Origin: JALYXS01 sp051003795
GTDB lineage: Bacteria > Acidobacteriota > Terriglobia > Bryobacterales > Bryobacteraceae
Reading direction: 5' to 3'
NCBI GenBank assembly: GCA_051003795.1
Contig: JBPCKZ010000216.1
Coordinates: 1-64,000 of the forward strand
Length of the DNA: 64,000 bases
A model generated the notes under the pieces. The model searched no databases. It was not told the DNA's origin and saw nothing but the letters and a program-made list of their open reading frames with translations. Position numbers and translations under genes: made by a program. Shown here piece after piece: positions 16,630 through 26,453 of this stretch. The first letter of the stretch is position 1. The number at the start of each line of letters is the position of its first letter.

Positions 16630-17180
16630 GCGTTCCGCGTAACTATTTCGATTTCTTCGAGCTGCCGCATAAGCTCGATCTCGATCTGAAGGATCTCGAA
16701 AAGCGTTTTTATGCGTTGAGCCGGCGCTGGCACCCCGACTTGTTTTCGCGGCGGAGCATGGATGAACAGCGGGAAGCGCTGGATGCGGCCGCGATCCTCA
16801 ACGACGGCTATCGCACCCTTCGCGACCCGATCGGCCGCGCGGAATATCTGCTGCAAGAACACGGGTTCGATATCGGCGAGCAGAAGTCGAAAGACGTTCC
16901 TCCCGAACTGCTCGAAGAAGTGTTCGAGCTGAACATGGCGCTCGAAGAGTTGCGCGGCGGCGAAACCGACGCCGCGCCGCAGCTCGAAGAAGCCCGCGCG
17001 AAGTTTACCCGGATGCTCGACGAAATCGACCGGGAACTTCAGCGGAAGTTCGTAGCGTATGATCATTCGCCCGATCGCGCCGTTCTCACCGAGGTCCGCG
17101 CCATCCTGAATCGCCGCAAGTACGTCCGCAATCTAGTCATCGAAGTGGAGAAAGCTCTTGTCGTCAACGTTCCAAATTGA
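16626..17180 (+). CDS. hscB: Co-chaperone HscB
   Basis: 184 aa with a GTG start overlapping the iscA stop. The J-domain has FDFFELPHKLDLDLKDLEKR and the HPD motif in RRWHPDLF. A C-terminal helical bundle (ELLEEVFELNMALEELR) binds IscU in homologues. It stimulates the HscA ATPase and brings IscU to it. Its 3' end overlaps hscA by 23 bp. Confidence 0.95.
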   Translation: MSVPRNYFDFFELPHKLDLDLKDLEKRFYALSRRWHPDLFSRRSMDEQREALDAAAILNDGYRTLRDPIGRAEYLLQEHGFDIGEQKSKDVPPELLEEVFELNMALEELRGGETDAAPQLEEARAKFTRMLDEIDRELQRKFVAYDHSPDRAVLTEVRAILNRRKYVRNLVIEVEKALVVNVPN

Positions 17181-19011
17181 TTTCGGTCCGCAGGCTGCAA
17201 GCCGAATCGTAGGGATCGACTTGGGCACCACCAACAGCTTGGTCGCCCATATGGAACTCACGCATCCCGCCGTAATCCCCGGCGAGGACGGCGACCGGCT
17301 CGTTCCGAGTATCGTCTCCGTGATGCCCTCGGGGGAAATCGTGGTTGGCAACCTGGCGCGGAAGATGCTGATCGAGCAGCCCGAGCGCACCATTTATTCG
17401 GTCAAACGTCTGATGGGCCGCGGCATTGAAGACGTGCGGGACGAGCTGAAGCTGTTCCCATTCCGCGTGGCCGAAGGCAGCGAATCGGTGATTCGCGTGC
17501 AACTTGGGGAGCGCACTTTCACTCCTCCCGAAATTTCCGCTTTCATCCTGCGCCAGCTCAAGAAAAACGCCGAAGCCGCGCTGGGCGGACCTGTCACGCA
17601 GGCCGTCATCACCGTTCCCGCCTATTTCAACGACGCGCAGCGCCAAGCCACCAAAGACGCCGGGCGCATCGCCGGCCTGGACGTTTTGCGGCTGGTGAAC
17701 GAGCCTACGGCGGCGGCTCTCGCTTACGGCTTGGATAAACGGCGCGACGGCATCGTGGCCGTGTACGATCTCGGCGGCGGAACCTTCGACATCTCCATAC
17801 TCAAGCTGCACGAAGGCATCTTCGAAGTGCTCGCCACCAATGGCGATACGCACCTGGGCGGCGACGACATCGACAATCTGCTGATGCGGATCGCCCTCGA
17901 AGACATTCAGTCCGATTGGGGCGAGGATTTGTCGCGCGATGGCGAAGCCGTGCAGACCTTGCGGCAAGCCGTGATCGAAGCGAAGGAGCAGCTATCGTTT
18001 CTGCCGGTCGTCGATCTCCATTTCGATTTCCGCGGCAAACAATACCAGAGACGGATCACCCGCGAGCTGTTCGAAAAACTCATCACGGATATTGTCGACC
18101 GCACGCTGGGTCCCTGCCGCGAGTGCATCCGCGATGCCGGCGTGACCGTCGAGCGGATCGACGAAGTGGTTCTGGTCGGCGGGTCCACGCGCATCCCGCT
18201 GGTTCGGAGCGCCGTGGAAGTTCTATTCCGCGCAAAGCCGCACACCGACCTGAATCCGGACGAAGTGGTTGCACTGGGAGCGGCCGTGCAGGCCGGCATT
18301 CTTTCCGGCTCCGTGGAAGATAAGCTGCTGCTCGACGTGACGCCGCTTTCGCTCGGAATCGAGACGATGGGCGGCGTGGTTTCGAAGATCATCCACCGCA
18401 ATTCCACGATTCCGGCAAGCGCCAGCGAGACGTTCACCACCGCCGTCGATGGCCAGGCTAACGTGTTGATCCATGTCCTCCAAGGCGAACGCGAACTTGT
18501 TAAAGATTGCCGCAGTCTCGCGCGATTCGACCTGAAAGACATCGCGCCCATGCCCGCCGGCCTGGCGCGGATCGAAGTGCGGTTCCTGATTGACGCCAAC
18601 GGCATCTTAAACGTGACCGCCCGGGACGCTCGTACCGGAAACGAGCAGTCTGTCGACATCAAGCCGACCTACGGATTGACCGACGAGCAGGTCGAAGCGA
18701 TGATCGAGGCGTCGATCGATCATGCGGAAGAGGACTTCACGGCGCGGCAAGTGGCCGAAGCCCGCGTCGAAGCCGATGCGATTCTCGCGGCCACCGAAAA
18801 GGCCAAGCAAAGCGACGCTTACTCGGATCTCGATGACGCGGAACGCGAACAAATCGCCAGTTCAATCAACCAGCTCCTGCTGGCGTACCATTCGGACGAT
18901 TACTTACTGATTCGCGAGAAAATCGACGCTCTCAACGACGCAACGATGATTCTGGCCGAAAATCTTATGAATACAGCCGTCAAGAGCGCGTTGAAGGGAA
19001 CAAAGATTTAA
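17158..19011 (+). CDS. hscA: Hsp70-type chaperone HscA
   Basis: 617 aa, TTG start inside hscB with GGAG a few bases upstream. Hsp70 signatures: GIDLGTTNSLVA, VYDLGGGTFDISIL, VLVGGSTRIPLV. The substrate-binding domain (TPLSLGIETMGGVVSKII) and helical lid follow. Length is close to E. coli HscA. It releases clusters from IscU with HscB. No ferredoxin gene (fdx) follows; the operon ends here and a toxin-antitoxin pair begins about 36 bp downstream. Confidence 0.95.
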   Translation: MSSTFQIDFGPQAASRIVGIDLGTTNSLVAHMELTHPAVIPGEDGDRLVPSIVSVMPSGEIVVGNLARKMLIEQPERTIYSVKRLMGRGIEDVRDELKLFPFRVAEGSESVIRVQLGERTFTPPEISAFILRQLKKNAEAALGGPVTQAVITVPAYFNDAQRQATKDAGRIAGLDVLRLVNEPTAAALAYGLDKRRDGIVAVYDLGGGTFDISILKLHEGIFEVLATNGDTHLGGDDIDNLLMRIALEDIQSDWGEDLSRDGEAVQTLRQAVIEAKEQLSFLPVVDLHFDFRGKQYQRRITRELFEKLITDIVDRTLGPCRECIRDAGVTVERIDEVVLVGGSTRIPLVRSAVEVLFRAKPHTDLNPDEVVALGAAVQAGILSGSVEDKLLLDVTPLSLGIETMGGVVSKIIHRNSTIPASASETFTTAVDGQANVLIHVLQGERELVKDCRSLARFDLKDIAPMPAGLARIEVRFLIDANGILNVTARDARTGNEQSVDIKPTYGLTDEQVEAMIEASIDHAEEDFTARQVAEARVEADAILAATEKAKQSDAYSDLDDAEREQIASSINQLLLAYHSDDYLLIREKIDALNDATMILAENLMNTAVKSALKGTKI

Positions 19012-19047
19012 CTATGCTTCTCCACTTAAGGAGTGTATACTCTATTC

Positions 19048-19488
19048 ATGGGTGCACTCTTAACAGTACCAGTCGAATCGGCCATCGTTGAATCCGCCAT
19101 CGTGGAACGGCGGCAAGACCCGGAAGTCCGGCGTCAAATGTCCGGACCGGCTCTCCGCACCTTTTTTCGGATTGGCGCGGCGTGGGGTCTTAACGTGACG
19201 GAGCAGCGCGCGCTTTTGGGATGGCCCGCTTCATCCACTTTTCACAAGTATAAGGCGGGCGACGTGGGAGCGGTTTCTTACGATTGCCTGACGCGCCTCT
19301 CGTTGGTTGTCGGCATCTACACCGCGCTGCATATGCTCTATGCGGAAGACGGTTTGGCCGATCGTTGGATTAAGCTGCCGAATAGCAATCGGCTCTTTGG
19401 CGGCCAGCCCGCGCTCACTCTGATGATGGACGGGGGGATTGACGGGCTGTACAGAGTCCGAAGGCTCCTGGACGGGCGGCGGGGCTAA
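19048..19488 (+). CDS. Xre/MbcA/ParS-type antitoxin
   Basis: 146 aa from the ATG at 19048 (a GTG at 19033 is in frame); AAGGAG lies at 19028-19033. The central part (GLNVTEQRALLGWPASSTFHKY) matches the helix-turn-helix of RES-associated Xre antitoxins, and the C-terminal half (ADRWIKLPNSNRLFGGQPAL) has the NxxLFGGxxP signature of the DUF2384 / MbcA-ParS domain. It should bind and neutralise the RES toxin encoded 4 bp downstream and repress the pair. Confidence 0.85.
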   Translation: MGALLTVPVESAIVESAIVERRQDPEVRRQMSGPALRTFFRIGAAWGLNVTEQRALLGWPASSTFHKYKAGDVGAVSYDCLTRLSLVVGIYTALHMLYAEDGLADRWIKLPNSNRLFGGQPALTLMMDGGIDGLYRVRRLLDGRRG

Positions 19489-19492
19489 TTGG

Positions 19493-20173
19493 ATGCCGCC
19501 TGCCGCAACAATTCATTTCAAAGACACGCACCGGCTGGTTTCGACGCGCTTTCCGACCGTTGGAATTCTCGACGCGGTCGCAAGTCCCGACGATCTCCGC
19601 CGGGTTTTCGAGCTGCATGCCTGGACGAACGACCGTATCTCGGGCGAACTCGGCTACTTGCATGTCTTTTCGCGCTCCGAATGGGTCTCGGGTCGCCCTT
19701 ATTCGAGCGTGATCATGGCGACCTTTTGCCACCCACGCGTGGACGGCAGCCGCTTCAACGGCCCCGATCGCGGGGCTTGGTATGCCGCGCGCTCGCTCGA
19801 AACGGCTCATGCGGAAACCGTCCATCACCGGACCACCGAACTTTCCGAAATCGGCTTCTTCGAAACCCGCGTGCAACTTCGGCTCTATCTGGCGGATTTC
19901 GATGCCGTCTTCCACGATATCCGGGCGCCGATTCCGGAAAATGAGCCGTACCACGATCCCGCCAGCTATGCGGCTTCCCAAGGACTTGGGCGGAGGCTGC
20001 TCGACGAGGGAGCGAATGGGATTACTTACCGCAGCGTCCGGCATCCAGGCGGCGAATGCCTATCCGCGTTTTGGCCCAAGCTGATCGAGAATGTCCGCAT
20101 CGCCGCGCACTTCGAATATCGCTGGGAAGGAACGCCGTCTCCAACGATCCACCGGCTGCATGGTTATCGGTAG
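19493..20173 (+). CDS. RES-domain toxin (NAD+ phosphorylase family)
   Basis: 226 aa from the ATG at 19493, 4 bp after the antitoxin stop. The RES fold is recognisable: HRLVSTRFPTVGILDAVA (Arg), GPDRGAWYAARSLETAHAET (Arg/Tyr/Glu) and GITYRSVRHPGGEC (Ser). Characterised RES toxins degrade NAD+ and cause growth arrest. The antitoxin-toxin order and close spacing are standard for this type II system. All the family's conserved residues that I can check appear to be present, so it is probably functional. Confidence 0.85.
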   Translation: MPPAATIHFKDTHRLVSTRFPTVGILDAVASPDDLRRVFELHAWTNDRISGELGYLHVFSRSEWVSGRPYSSVIMATFCHPRVDGSRFNGPDRGAWYAARSLETAHAETVHHRTTELSEIGFFETRVQLRLYLADFDAVFHDIRAPIPENEPYHDPASYAASQGLGRRLLDEGANGITYRSVRHPGGECLSAFWPKLIENVRIAAHFEYRWEGTPSPTIHRLHGYR

Positions 20174-20191
20174 TTCCCCTTGAACGATCCT

Positions 20192-23100
20192 CTAGAAGGA
20201 AAAGCGTATCTGGAAGTCCACTCTCCGGTTATTGGCCGCGTTTCCCTGAGGCCCGAAGCCCGATGCCAATCCAGTCGATTCGCCGAACTGCGGCGAGGTC
20301 AGGTTGCCGACCGGCGTGCCCGGATTCACGTTATTCAACAGGTTGCGCGCGGACGCCGATACAGTCACGTTATAGCGCTTGCCGGTGGACTCGCCGCCGA
20401 AACCGCCGCGGCCGCCTCCGCCTCCCCCGCGCGGGCCGCCTCCGCCCATCATCATTCCACCGGGTCCGCCACCCGGACCGCCACGATGGCCGCCACCGCC
20501 TCCACCGCTATCGCCCGAGCCGCCAGCCGGCCGGCTCTTGCTTTCCCCGAATCCCCACGTCTTGCTCACGCGCATGTTGACGCTGAAATAGGAGGGACCT
20601 TGGCCGTAGTTTCGCGGGATCAGCCTGTCCCCGGGTCCCGGAGCGAGATTGAAATCTCCAAATGCGGTGCACTTGGAAGTCGGGAGAGCGCAATTCGTCG
20701 TGAGCGAGGGCCGTTCGGTGAAGACCGAATTGCCAAAGATATCCTGGCCCGTCGTGATGTTAAACGGGCTGCCCGAGTGCCCGGTAATGAACGGACTCCA
20801 CCGTAAGCCGAACCGGGTCGCAATGGAACCGCCGATCAGGAACCGGTGGCGCGTGTCGAACGAAGAGCGCCCGTACTCGCTGCTCAAATCGTATTGGTTC
20901 GCCGGGAAGGTCGACGCGCCGTCCGTGTTGCTCTTGGCGTATCCCAGGGCGTAAAAACCGAATAACGATATGTTCTGGTTCATGCGCGAGTTGACGTTGG
21001 CTATGAGCTGGTTCTGATTCAGAATTCCGTCGGACTCATAGAGGTAAACGTTGCCCGGGCCGTAAGGCCGGATTCCCTGATTGGCGGCGTTTTGACCCGG
21101 CGTGAACGTTCCGGGCAGCGGCGCATCGATATTGCGCGTGCGGAAGAGGTGCGTTCCGCGGGAATTGGTAAATGTTACCGCCAGGGTGGTGTTGCGCGGC
21201 AACTGGCGCTCGACGCCGATGGCGCCTTGCATCAGGCTCGGGGCGCGCAAATTCCTGTCGATCTCCCGAATGGTCTGTGGACTCTGCTGCGCCCCCAGGC
21301 TTCCGATGGACGGCGCGGTACCCTTGATCGTGGTCCCCTCAACCGGTACCAGGAGCGTCGGATTCTGGAGAATGTATTGCTGCTGGTTGATTCCGTTGAA
21401 CCGGATCGTCTGCAGGGTGAGGTTCTCCGAGAATCGGTCGTAGAAAAATCCGTAGCCGCCGCGAAAGACCGTTTTACCCGGCCTTCCGTTCTTCGATCCC
21501 GGGGCCCAAGCGAAGCCCAGCCGGGGAGCGAAATCGGTCCAATCGTGGATGTTGGTCTGCGTCTCATACCGCAAGCCGAGGCTCAATGTGAAATTCGGCC
21601 TGACTCGCCAGTCGTCCTGGAAAAACAGGCCGATGTCGGTTTGTGTCAGGCCGGCATTCGGATTTCCGCCCGCGATGCTGAATTGCGTGGCGCCGAAACC
21701 GAGCGCGCGAATTTGCGCCGCCGTCAGGCCCTGCTGCTGCAAGAGAATCGTTTGCCGGTATTGTTGGAGGGAATCGAGCTTTTGGGTGACCGGCTTTCCG
21801 GTCGCATCGAGTACCGCCTGATTGTTGGCGTTGAGCACCGGCAAATCGCCGCCGGCGAACAGAAACGTTCCCCCGAAGTTTTGCGGAGAATTATCGTTTA
21901 GCGTCGCGGTCCTCGATCGGATGCCGAATTTCATCGAATGCCTGCCTTGCACGACCGAGGTATAGTTCTGGATCTCGTACAGGTTGTCGTTGTTAAAAGT
22001 GTTTCCTATCTGCGCGCCGCCCCCGGTGAAGGCGTCCAGCACCTGGATCGTCGGAATGGTGTTGTCGCCGACGTCGCCCGTGTGATTCCGCCGGAACTGG
22101 AAGCGCGTCTCATTGACCACCTTGGGACTCAGAATCGCCGTCTCCGTAACCCGCACGTTATCCTCCGACGATTTCGCCGCATAGGCCCGTTCCGCCAGCG
22201 AGTACAAGCCAATGCCGGCGTTATCGGAGTTGCTCGTTTCGTGCTGATAACGGACGACCAGCGTGTTGTTCGTATTCAACTGATAATCGATGCGCGGACT
22301 TATCTCCATGCGCTGCTGCGGCGTGACGACGGATATCTGCAACGGAGTTACGTTGAGATTCGAATCGAGAATCCTGGCGTTGATGACCGCGTTGTCGTTG
22401 ATGTCGCGCCGCTGAAAATCGACGAAAAAGGATGCCTTCTTGCTTATCGGCCCGCTCAAATTCCCTTCGTATTGGCGGGATTGAAACGCGGGTTTGTTGG
22501 TGGAGTACGGGTTCCGCGAATTGAAAACGGCGTCGCTATCGCTAAAAAAGGCCGATCCTCGAAACTTGTCGGTGCCGGGCTTGGTGAGAATCTCGATTCG
22601 TCCGAAACCAAGCCGGTCGTACTCGGCGGAGAAAGGGTTTTGGTTGATACGGATTTCGCGAATCGACGACTTCGGAGGAAGAGTGCCTCCGGTGAAACCA
22701 TCAATGAAAATCTGTCCGCCATTGGGGCCGGCCGAAGGTCCGGCGAGGGCCTGCAGGTCCGTGGCGAGATCGTCGGGATCGTCGGGAAGCGCGTCCAGGT
22801 CGGTTCCCTTGAGAACCAGCTGGCCCGCATTCTGCGATGCGTCGACACTGACGGTGCCCACCGCATCGGAGCTCACCGTGACTTCCTGTGTGGCGGTCTG
22901 GAGCTTCAGGGGGATGTTGAGGTTCTGCGTGCGTCCCGCGGAGACGGAAATCGATTTCACCTCGAACGGAGCGAAACCGTTGCGCGCGGCGCGAACGGTA
23001 TAGCTACCGGGAGCGAGGCCGCCGACGTTGAAGACTCCTTCTTCGTTCGAAGAGAGCCTCCTGGTAAAGCCCTTTCCATTGGTAACGGTGATATCGGTGG

Positions 23101-23248
23101 CGGGAATCGAAGCGCCCGATTCGTCGGTGACTTGCCCGCGGATGGTACCGCCGCTCTGCTGCGCCATCGCGGACGCTAGCCCGAGGGCGAAAGCGAGAAG
23201 AAGGAAAAGCGTCGTGCGGCAGGTTCGTTGCGCGGACATTGGTGTCAT
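20192..23248 (-). CDS. TonB-dependent receptor, Oar-like
   Basis: 1018 aa. A signal peptide (TLFLLLAFALGLASAMAQ) is followed by a carboxypeptidase-like regulatory domain (GTIRGQVTDESGASIPATDI), a plug domain (about residues 130-230) and a long outer-membrane beta-barrel ending in Phe (VDFQIRFSF). A low-complexity Gly-rich loop (about residues 900-950, many GG/GGP repeats with MMM) is unusual and sits late in the barrel. Such receptors in Acidobacteriota are thought to import oligosaccharides or peptides. It is the last gene of a minus-strand series; the DUF5666 gene is 32 bp upstream and has a similar Gly/Pro-rich stretch. Confidence 0.9.
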   Translation of the reverse strand: MTPMSAQRTCRTTLFLLLAFALGLASAMAQQSGGTIRGQVTDESGASIPATDITVTNGKGFTRRLSSNEEGVFNVGGLAPGSYTVRAARNGFAPFEVKSISVSAGRTQNLNIPLKLQTATQEVTVSSDAVGTVSVDASQNAGQLVLKGTDLDALPDDPDDLATDLQALAGPSAGPNGGQIFIDGFTGGTLPPKSSIREIRINQNPFSAEYDRLGFGRIEILTKPGTDKFRGSAFFSDSDAVFNSRNPYSTNKPAFQSRQYEGNLSGPISKKASFFVDFQRRDINDNAVINARILDSNLNVTPLQISVVTPQQRMEISPRIDYQLNTNNTLVVRYQHETSNSDNAGIGLYSLAERAYAAKSSEDNVRVTETAILSPKVVNETRFQFRRNHTGDVGDNTIPTIQVLDAFTGGGAQIGNTFNNDNLYEIQNYTSVVQGRHSMKFGIRSRTATLNDNSPQNFGGTFLFAGGDLPVLNANNQAVLDATGKPVTQKLDSLQQYRQTILLQQQGLTAAQIRALGFGATQFSIAGGNPNAGLTQTDIGLFFQDDWRVRPNFTLSLGLRYETQTNIHDWTDFAPRLGFAWAPGSKNGRPGKTVFRGGYGFFYDRFSENLTLQTIRFNGINQQQYILQNPTLLVPVEGTTIKGTAPSIGSLGAQQSPQTIREIDRNLRAPSLMQGAIGVERQLPRNTTLAVTFTNSRGTHLFRTRNIDAPLPGTFTPGQNAANQGIRPYGPGNVYLYESDGILNQNQLIANVNSRMNQNISLFGFYALGYAKSNTDGASTFPANQYDLSSEYGRSSFDTRHRFLIGGSIATRFGLRWSPFITGHSGSPFNITTGQDIFGNSVFTERPSLTTNCALPTSKCTAFGDFNLAPGPGDRLIPRNYGQGPSYFSVNMRVSKTWGFGESKSRPAGGSGDSGGGGGGHRGGPGGGPGGMMMGGGGPRGGGGGGRGGFGGESTGKRYNVTVSASARNLLNNVNPGTPVGNLTSPQFGESTGLASGFGPQGNAANNRRVDFQIRFSF

Positions 23249-23280
23249 GTAATTTCTTGATTAAGCGGCTTTCAAATCCG

Positions 23281-24450
23281 TTATTGAGGAGGCATTCCGA
23301 TGTCGAAACTGAGCACGCTGCTCATGGCGACATCGGAACGGCCGCCGGGCGCGGTCAGGAGCGGCTCCACGCCCGCGATCAGGGTGATCGCCGTCACGCG
23401 GGAAGGGTCGGTTCCAGCGGTGGTCGAGAGGATCACGGCGTCGCCCGGCTTCAGGTCGGTGAGCGGAATAGCTGGAGCGCGCTCGAGCATGGCTTGAAAA
23501 TCCATATTGCCTCGCGGATGCATTCCAGGGCCTCCCTCATGACCTCCTCCAGGACCGCCCCCGGGACCGCCCGCGGGAACACCGGGAGGGGGACCGCCAG
23601 GACCGCCCGGACCACTCGGACCACCGCCTTGCCGCATCCGCGCCATTCTCATCGCCATCTCCGGCGGCAGTTTTTTCAAGCTTGTATCGGCGTTCACCTG
23701 GATCGCGACCGGTTTCTTGTTCGAGAGGTCGGCGATCTTCAGTTGGCCCGCGGCCGCATCGACCGAAAGCACGGTTCCCGCGATGTTCCGGAACGTGCCG
23801 GACACAATTTCTTCGGGCTTGATGTGCGTTCCGTCTTCGCTTTTATCGCCCAAAACCCGCAGATTATCGCCAACCTTAAGATCGGCGAACGTGCTCGGCG
23901 TGGCATCTGCGAACCGGACGGAATCGGGAGCGTAGCGGCGGAAATTGACGTTCTCGACGGGCCCTACAATCACATCCTTTAGACCCGCGGGTGTCTGCAC
24001 CTTGACGGTGATCTGTTTGGTTGCGGGGTCGATTGCGGCGACCTTGCCGGCCACGCCGCGGCGGACCCATTCCGCGCGGTTCTTCTCGTGATGCTGCGCC
24101 AATTCCGCTTTGGTCATTACCATGACGGACACGGCGGGCGTTGCGGGTTCCGCATTCCGCGCGCGCGCGGCGACGCGGTCGCCCACGGCGACATCGGATA
24201 GCGCAATCTTGGCGGCTTTCTTAAGGTCTTTCTCGCCGGGCGGGACCTTCAGATAAAGGGTTTTTTCGTCCAGAAGCACGGTAGCCGGCGTGCCTGCGTC
24301 GGTTTTCAAGGTAAGCTGTTTAGCGCCGGGATCGATGGCCGTCACTTCCCCGATCAAGCTCGAATACGCCTTAGGCTTGGGCGCGGCCGCCTGGTCTTGC
24401 GCGTTTAGGACGAGCAAGCTAACTGCAAGAATGAAAAGGCTCTTCCCCAT
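23281..24450 (-). CDS. Secreted DUF5666-like protein with Gly/Pro-rich linker
   Basis: 389 aa from the Met at 24450 (MGKSLFILAVSLLVLNAQ, a signal peptide); longer in-frame starts exist but overlap the upstream gene. It contains repeated small beta-barrel units (GEVTAIDPGAKQLTLKTD, GKVAAIDPATKQITVKVQ, GTVLSVDAAAGQLKIADL), the DUF5666 pattern. Between units 3 and 4 is a Gly/Pro-rich linker (GPGGPGGPPPGVPAGGPGGG). No function is known for this family; an envelope role is likely. It precedes the TonB receptor gene by 32 bp. Confidence 0.8.
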   Translation of the reverse strand: MGKSLFILAVSLLVLNAQDQAAAPKPKAYSSLIGEVTAIDPGAKQLTLKTDAGTPATVLLDEKTLYLKVPPGEKDLKKAAKIALSDVAVGDRVAARARNAEPATPAVSVMVMTKAELAQHHEKNRAEWVRRGVAGKVAAIDPATKQITVKVQTPAGLKDVIVGPVENVNFRRYAPDSVRFADATPSTFADLKVGDNLRVLGDKSEDGTHIKPEEIVSGTFRNIAGTVLSVDAAAGQLKIADLSNKKPVAIQVNADTSLKKLPPEMAMRMARMRQGGGPSGPGGPGGPPPGVPAGGPGGGPGGGHEGGPGMHPRGNMDFQAMLERAPAIPLTDLKPGDAVILSTTAGTDPSRVTAITLIAGVEPLLTAPGGRSDVAMSSVLSFDIGMPPQ

Positions 24451-24515
24451 AGTGTAGTTAGGCGCTTGGCAACGTGCAAAGGTAACGCGGCGTTTGAGTA
24501 AAGAAAGGTAAATCG

Positions 24516-26453
24516 TCACCGGCTCAGTGAATACACGGTCCGATTGGGCGCGGGCCTTTGCACCTCGAAGAGAATGCCGCCTTTCTTTTCCGATTTCAGG
24601 CTGGGCGGAGTCGCCGTGTCAACGGTCAATTCCGAGCCGCGCAGGGCCAGACGAGCCATTCCCACATCGATTCCGGCTTCGGGCAAAACATTCAGGCCGG
24701 AATCTTTCCAGACGAACTCCATCCAACGTCCGCCGTCCGGACTTGAAAAAACGGCGCGAATCTTCTGTGTCTCCAGAATATGTTCCGGGTGGCCGTCTTG
24801 ATCGAAATCCGCCGAGTACGCGACCGTCTCGCCCCTCGGAATCACCAGAAAGCGCACCGGAAGTTCCACGTTTGCCGGACCGGACAGTTCGACCGTGGCG
24901 GGGTGAATCCCCGGCCCGGCTTTTTCGGCGAATACGCGAATCGAGATATTCCGCTCCATCGATGCCCCGACACTAACTTCCAACTTCGCGGGCGAGAACT
25001 CCAGATCGGGGCTCTCGATCTGAAGCGTATAATTCCGGATCTCGGGAAAATTGTTGCGAATCGCCAAGTCGATTTCGCGGCCCGCCTTTCGATCGACTGA
25101 AATGAGCACGGGCATTAGGGGCAGTTCCGCTTCCGTGCCGAAGTGCAACCCGATCGCTTCCCGAATCCGCAAGGATGCGGGCCGCAGCAGCTGCAGGCTG
25201 GCGTGGCTCATTTGCGCGCCATCGGCCTCGATCGCGACCGCGACACGATCGCCATGAACGGCGTCGGGCGGGACATCGATCAGGTAATCGATTTCGAGCG
25301 GCGATTTGACCTCCCGCCGCATTTTCCAGTTTTCGGAAAGTTTGAGGCGCGAACGCTTGGCGATATCTTCGGACGAATACGAAGTTGCGATCCGGTTGGT
25401 CTGCCCGATAATGAGCGATTTCGCATCCACTAAAAAAGCGGAAGCGTCGGGCGGTTGAATGGCGAGGGCGATGCGGACGCGATGCGCCGGACCGCTTCCC
25501 GCGGGCACGCTCAAACGCACGCGGGAGGTTTTCTCGTCCCAATCGAAATTGGTGGGCTTCGCGGCCGCGATTAGCGGACCGGACGGTTCATGCGAGAGTT
25601 GCAGCACCACTTCGCCGGCCGCCGGCGCCGCGAATTCCATTGCCAGGATTCCATTTTCGTACTCCGCGGAAATCAGTTCCGCCGTCGCGTAGACGATCTG
25701 GCCGGCGTTGCCCAAAGGCCCGCATTGCTCGCATACGGCACTCTTGTTGAGTTGGATATCGACGGGCAGCCAGAGCGCTTCATGGGCGGGAATATCGACG
25801 CCGGGAAGCACGAAGCTACGCTTGAGCGACGGATAATTGACACGCAGATCGCCGTGAAAGGCCGACTCGCTCCGGTTCACAATGCCGACGGCGGACGCGT
25901 CTCCGGCGTTTGCGACCAACTGGCTGGCGGTAACACCCGCGGGAAACTTTCCCGTGACCGGGCGAACCGGCGAAACGGTCATGGAGTTGAGCAGGCCGCC
26001 CCAATGTTGAAGCAACGCGGCGTTTCTGCGGAGCGCGGCGACCGTGGGCTGCTCTTCTCCGGTGAAGGAGATCGCGCCCTTATGGAAGGCAGGGGAAACG
26101 GTGTCCTCGACGTCCGTCCACAGAAGCGAGCCCGTGGCTTTCGAAAGGAACTCGCGGCTGAGCACCAGCGCATCCGGCGAAATGGCGGAGACGGAGAAGA
26201 CGGGTCGCGGCGGATTTGGGGCGGCCGTCATGCCTAGCCGTTGAACGAGTTGAAGGAAACCCATTGCATCCGGCCGGACCGCGCACGTGACGTGGCGAAT
26301 GCCGATGTTCTTCAGCCATACCAACTCGCGTTCCCAGAACTGCCGCGGGAACGAATTGCAAGGGAACTCGACCGACTGCACATACGCCGCCGGCGCGGCG
26401 CTTGCAACGAATAGCAGCAGCGCCGGCAACCGAATCGCAAGCGGATAAATCAT
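24516..26453 (-). CDS. Large secreted protein of unknown function
   Basis: 645 aa with an N-terminal signal peptide (IRLPALLLFVASAAPAAY). The start overlaps the stop of the ATPase gene as ATGA. The N-terminal 170 residues (FWERELVWLKNIGIRHVTCA) vaguely resemble glycoside hydrolase (beta-galactosidase-like) barrels, and the remainder looks like stacked beta-sandwich modules (about residues 190-600). I see no catalytic pair with confidence. It is probably extracytoplasmic. Position in a series with the DUF5666 protein and TonB receptor suggests an envelope or nutrient-uptake role, which is inference. Confidence 0.7.
   Translation of the reverse strand: MIYPLAIRLPALLLFVASAAPAAYVQSVEFPCNSFPRQFWERELVWLKNIGIRHVTCAVRPDAMGFLQLVQRLGMTAAPNPPRPVFSVSAISPDALVLSREFLSKATGSLLWTDVEDTVSPAFHKGAISFTGEEQPTVAALRRNAALLQHWGGLLNSMTVSPVRPVTGKFPAGVTASQLVANAGDASAVGIVNRSESAFHGDLRVNYPSLKRSFVLPGVDIPAHEALWLPVDIQLNKSAVCEQCGPLGNAGQIVYATAELISAEYENGILAMEFAAPAAGEVVLQLSHEPSGPLIAAAKPTNFDWDEKTSRVRLSVPAGSGPAHRVRIALAIQPPDASAFLVDAKSLIIGQTNRIATSYSSEDIAKRSRLKLSENWKMRREVKSPLEIDYLIDVPPDAVHGDRVAVAIEADGAQMSHASLQLLRPASLRIREAIGLHFGTEAELPLMPVLISVDRKAGREIDLAIRNNFPEIRNYTLQIESPDLEFSPAKLEVSVGASMERNISIRVFAEKAGPGIHPATVELSGPANVELPVRFLVIPRGETVAYSADFDQDGHPEHILETQKIRAVFSSPDGGRWMEFVWKDSGLNVLPEAGIDVGMARLALRGSELTVDTATPPSLKSEKKGGILFEVQRPAPNRTVYSLSR

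Noticed and set aside
21938..23179. 413-codon plus-strand frame opposite the TonB receptor
   Set aside because: Shadow frame; the minus-strand receptor explains the region fully.
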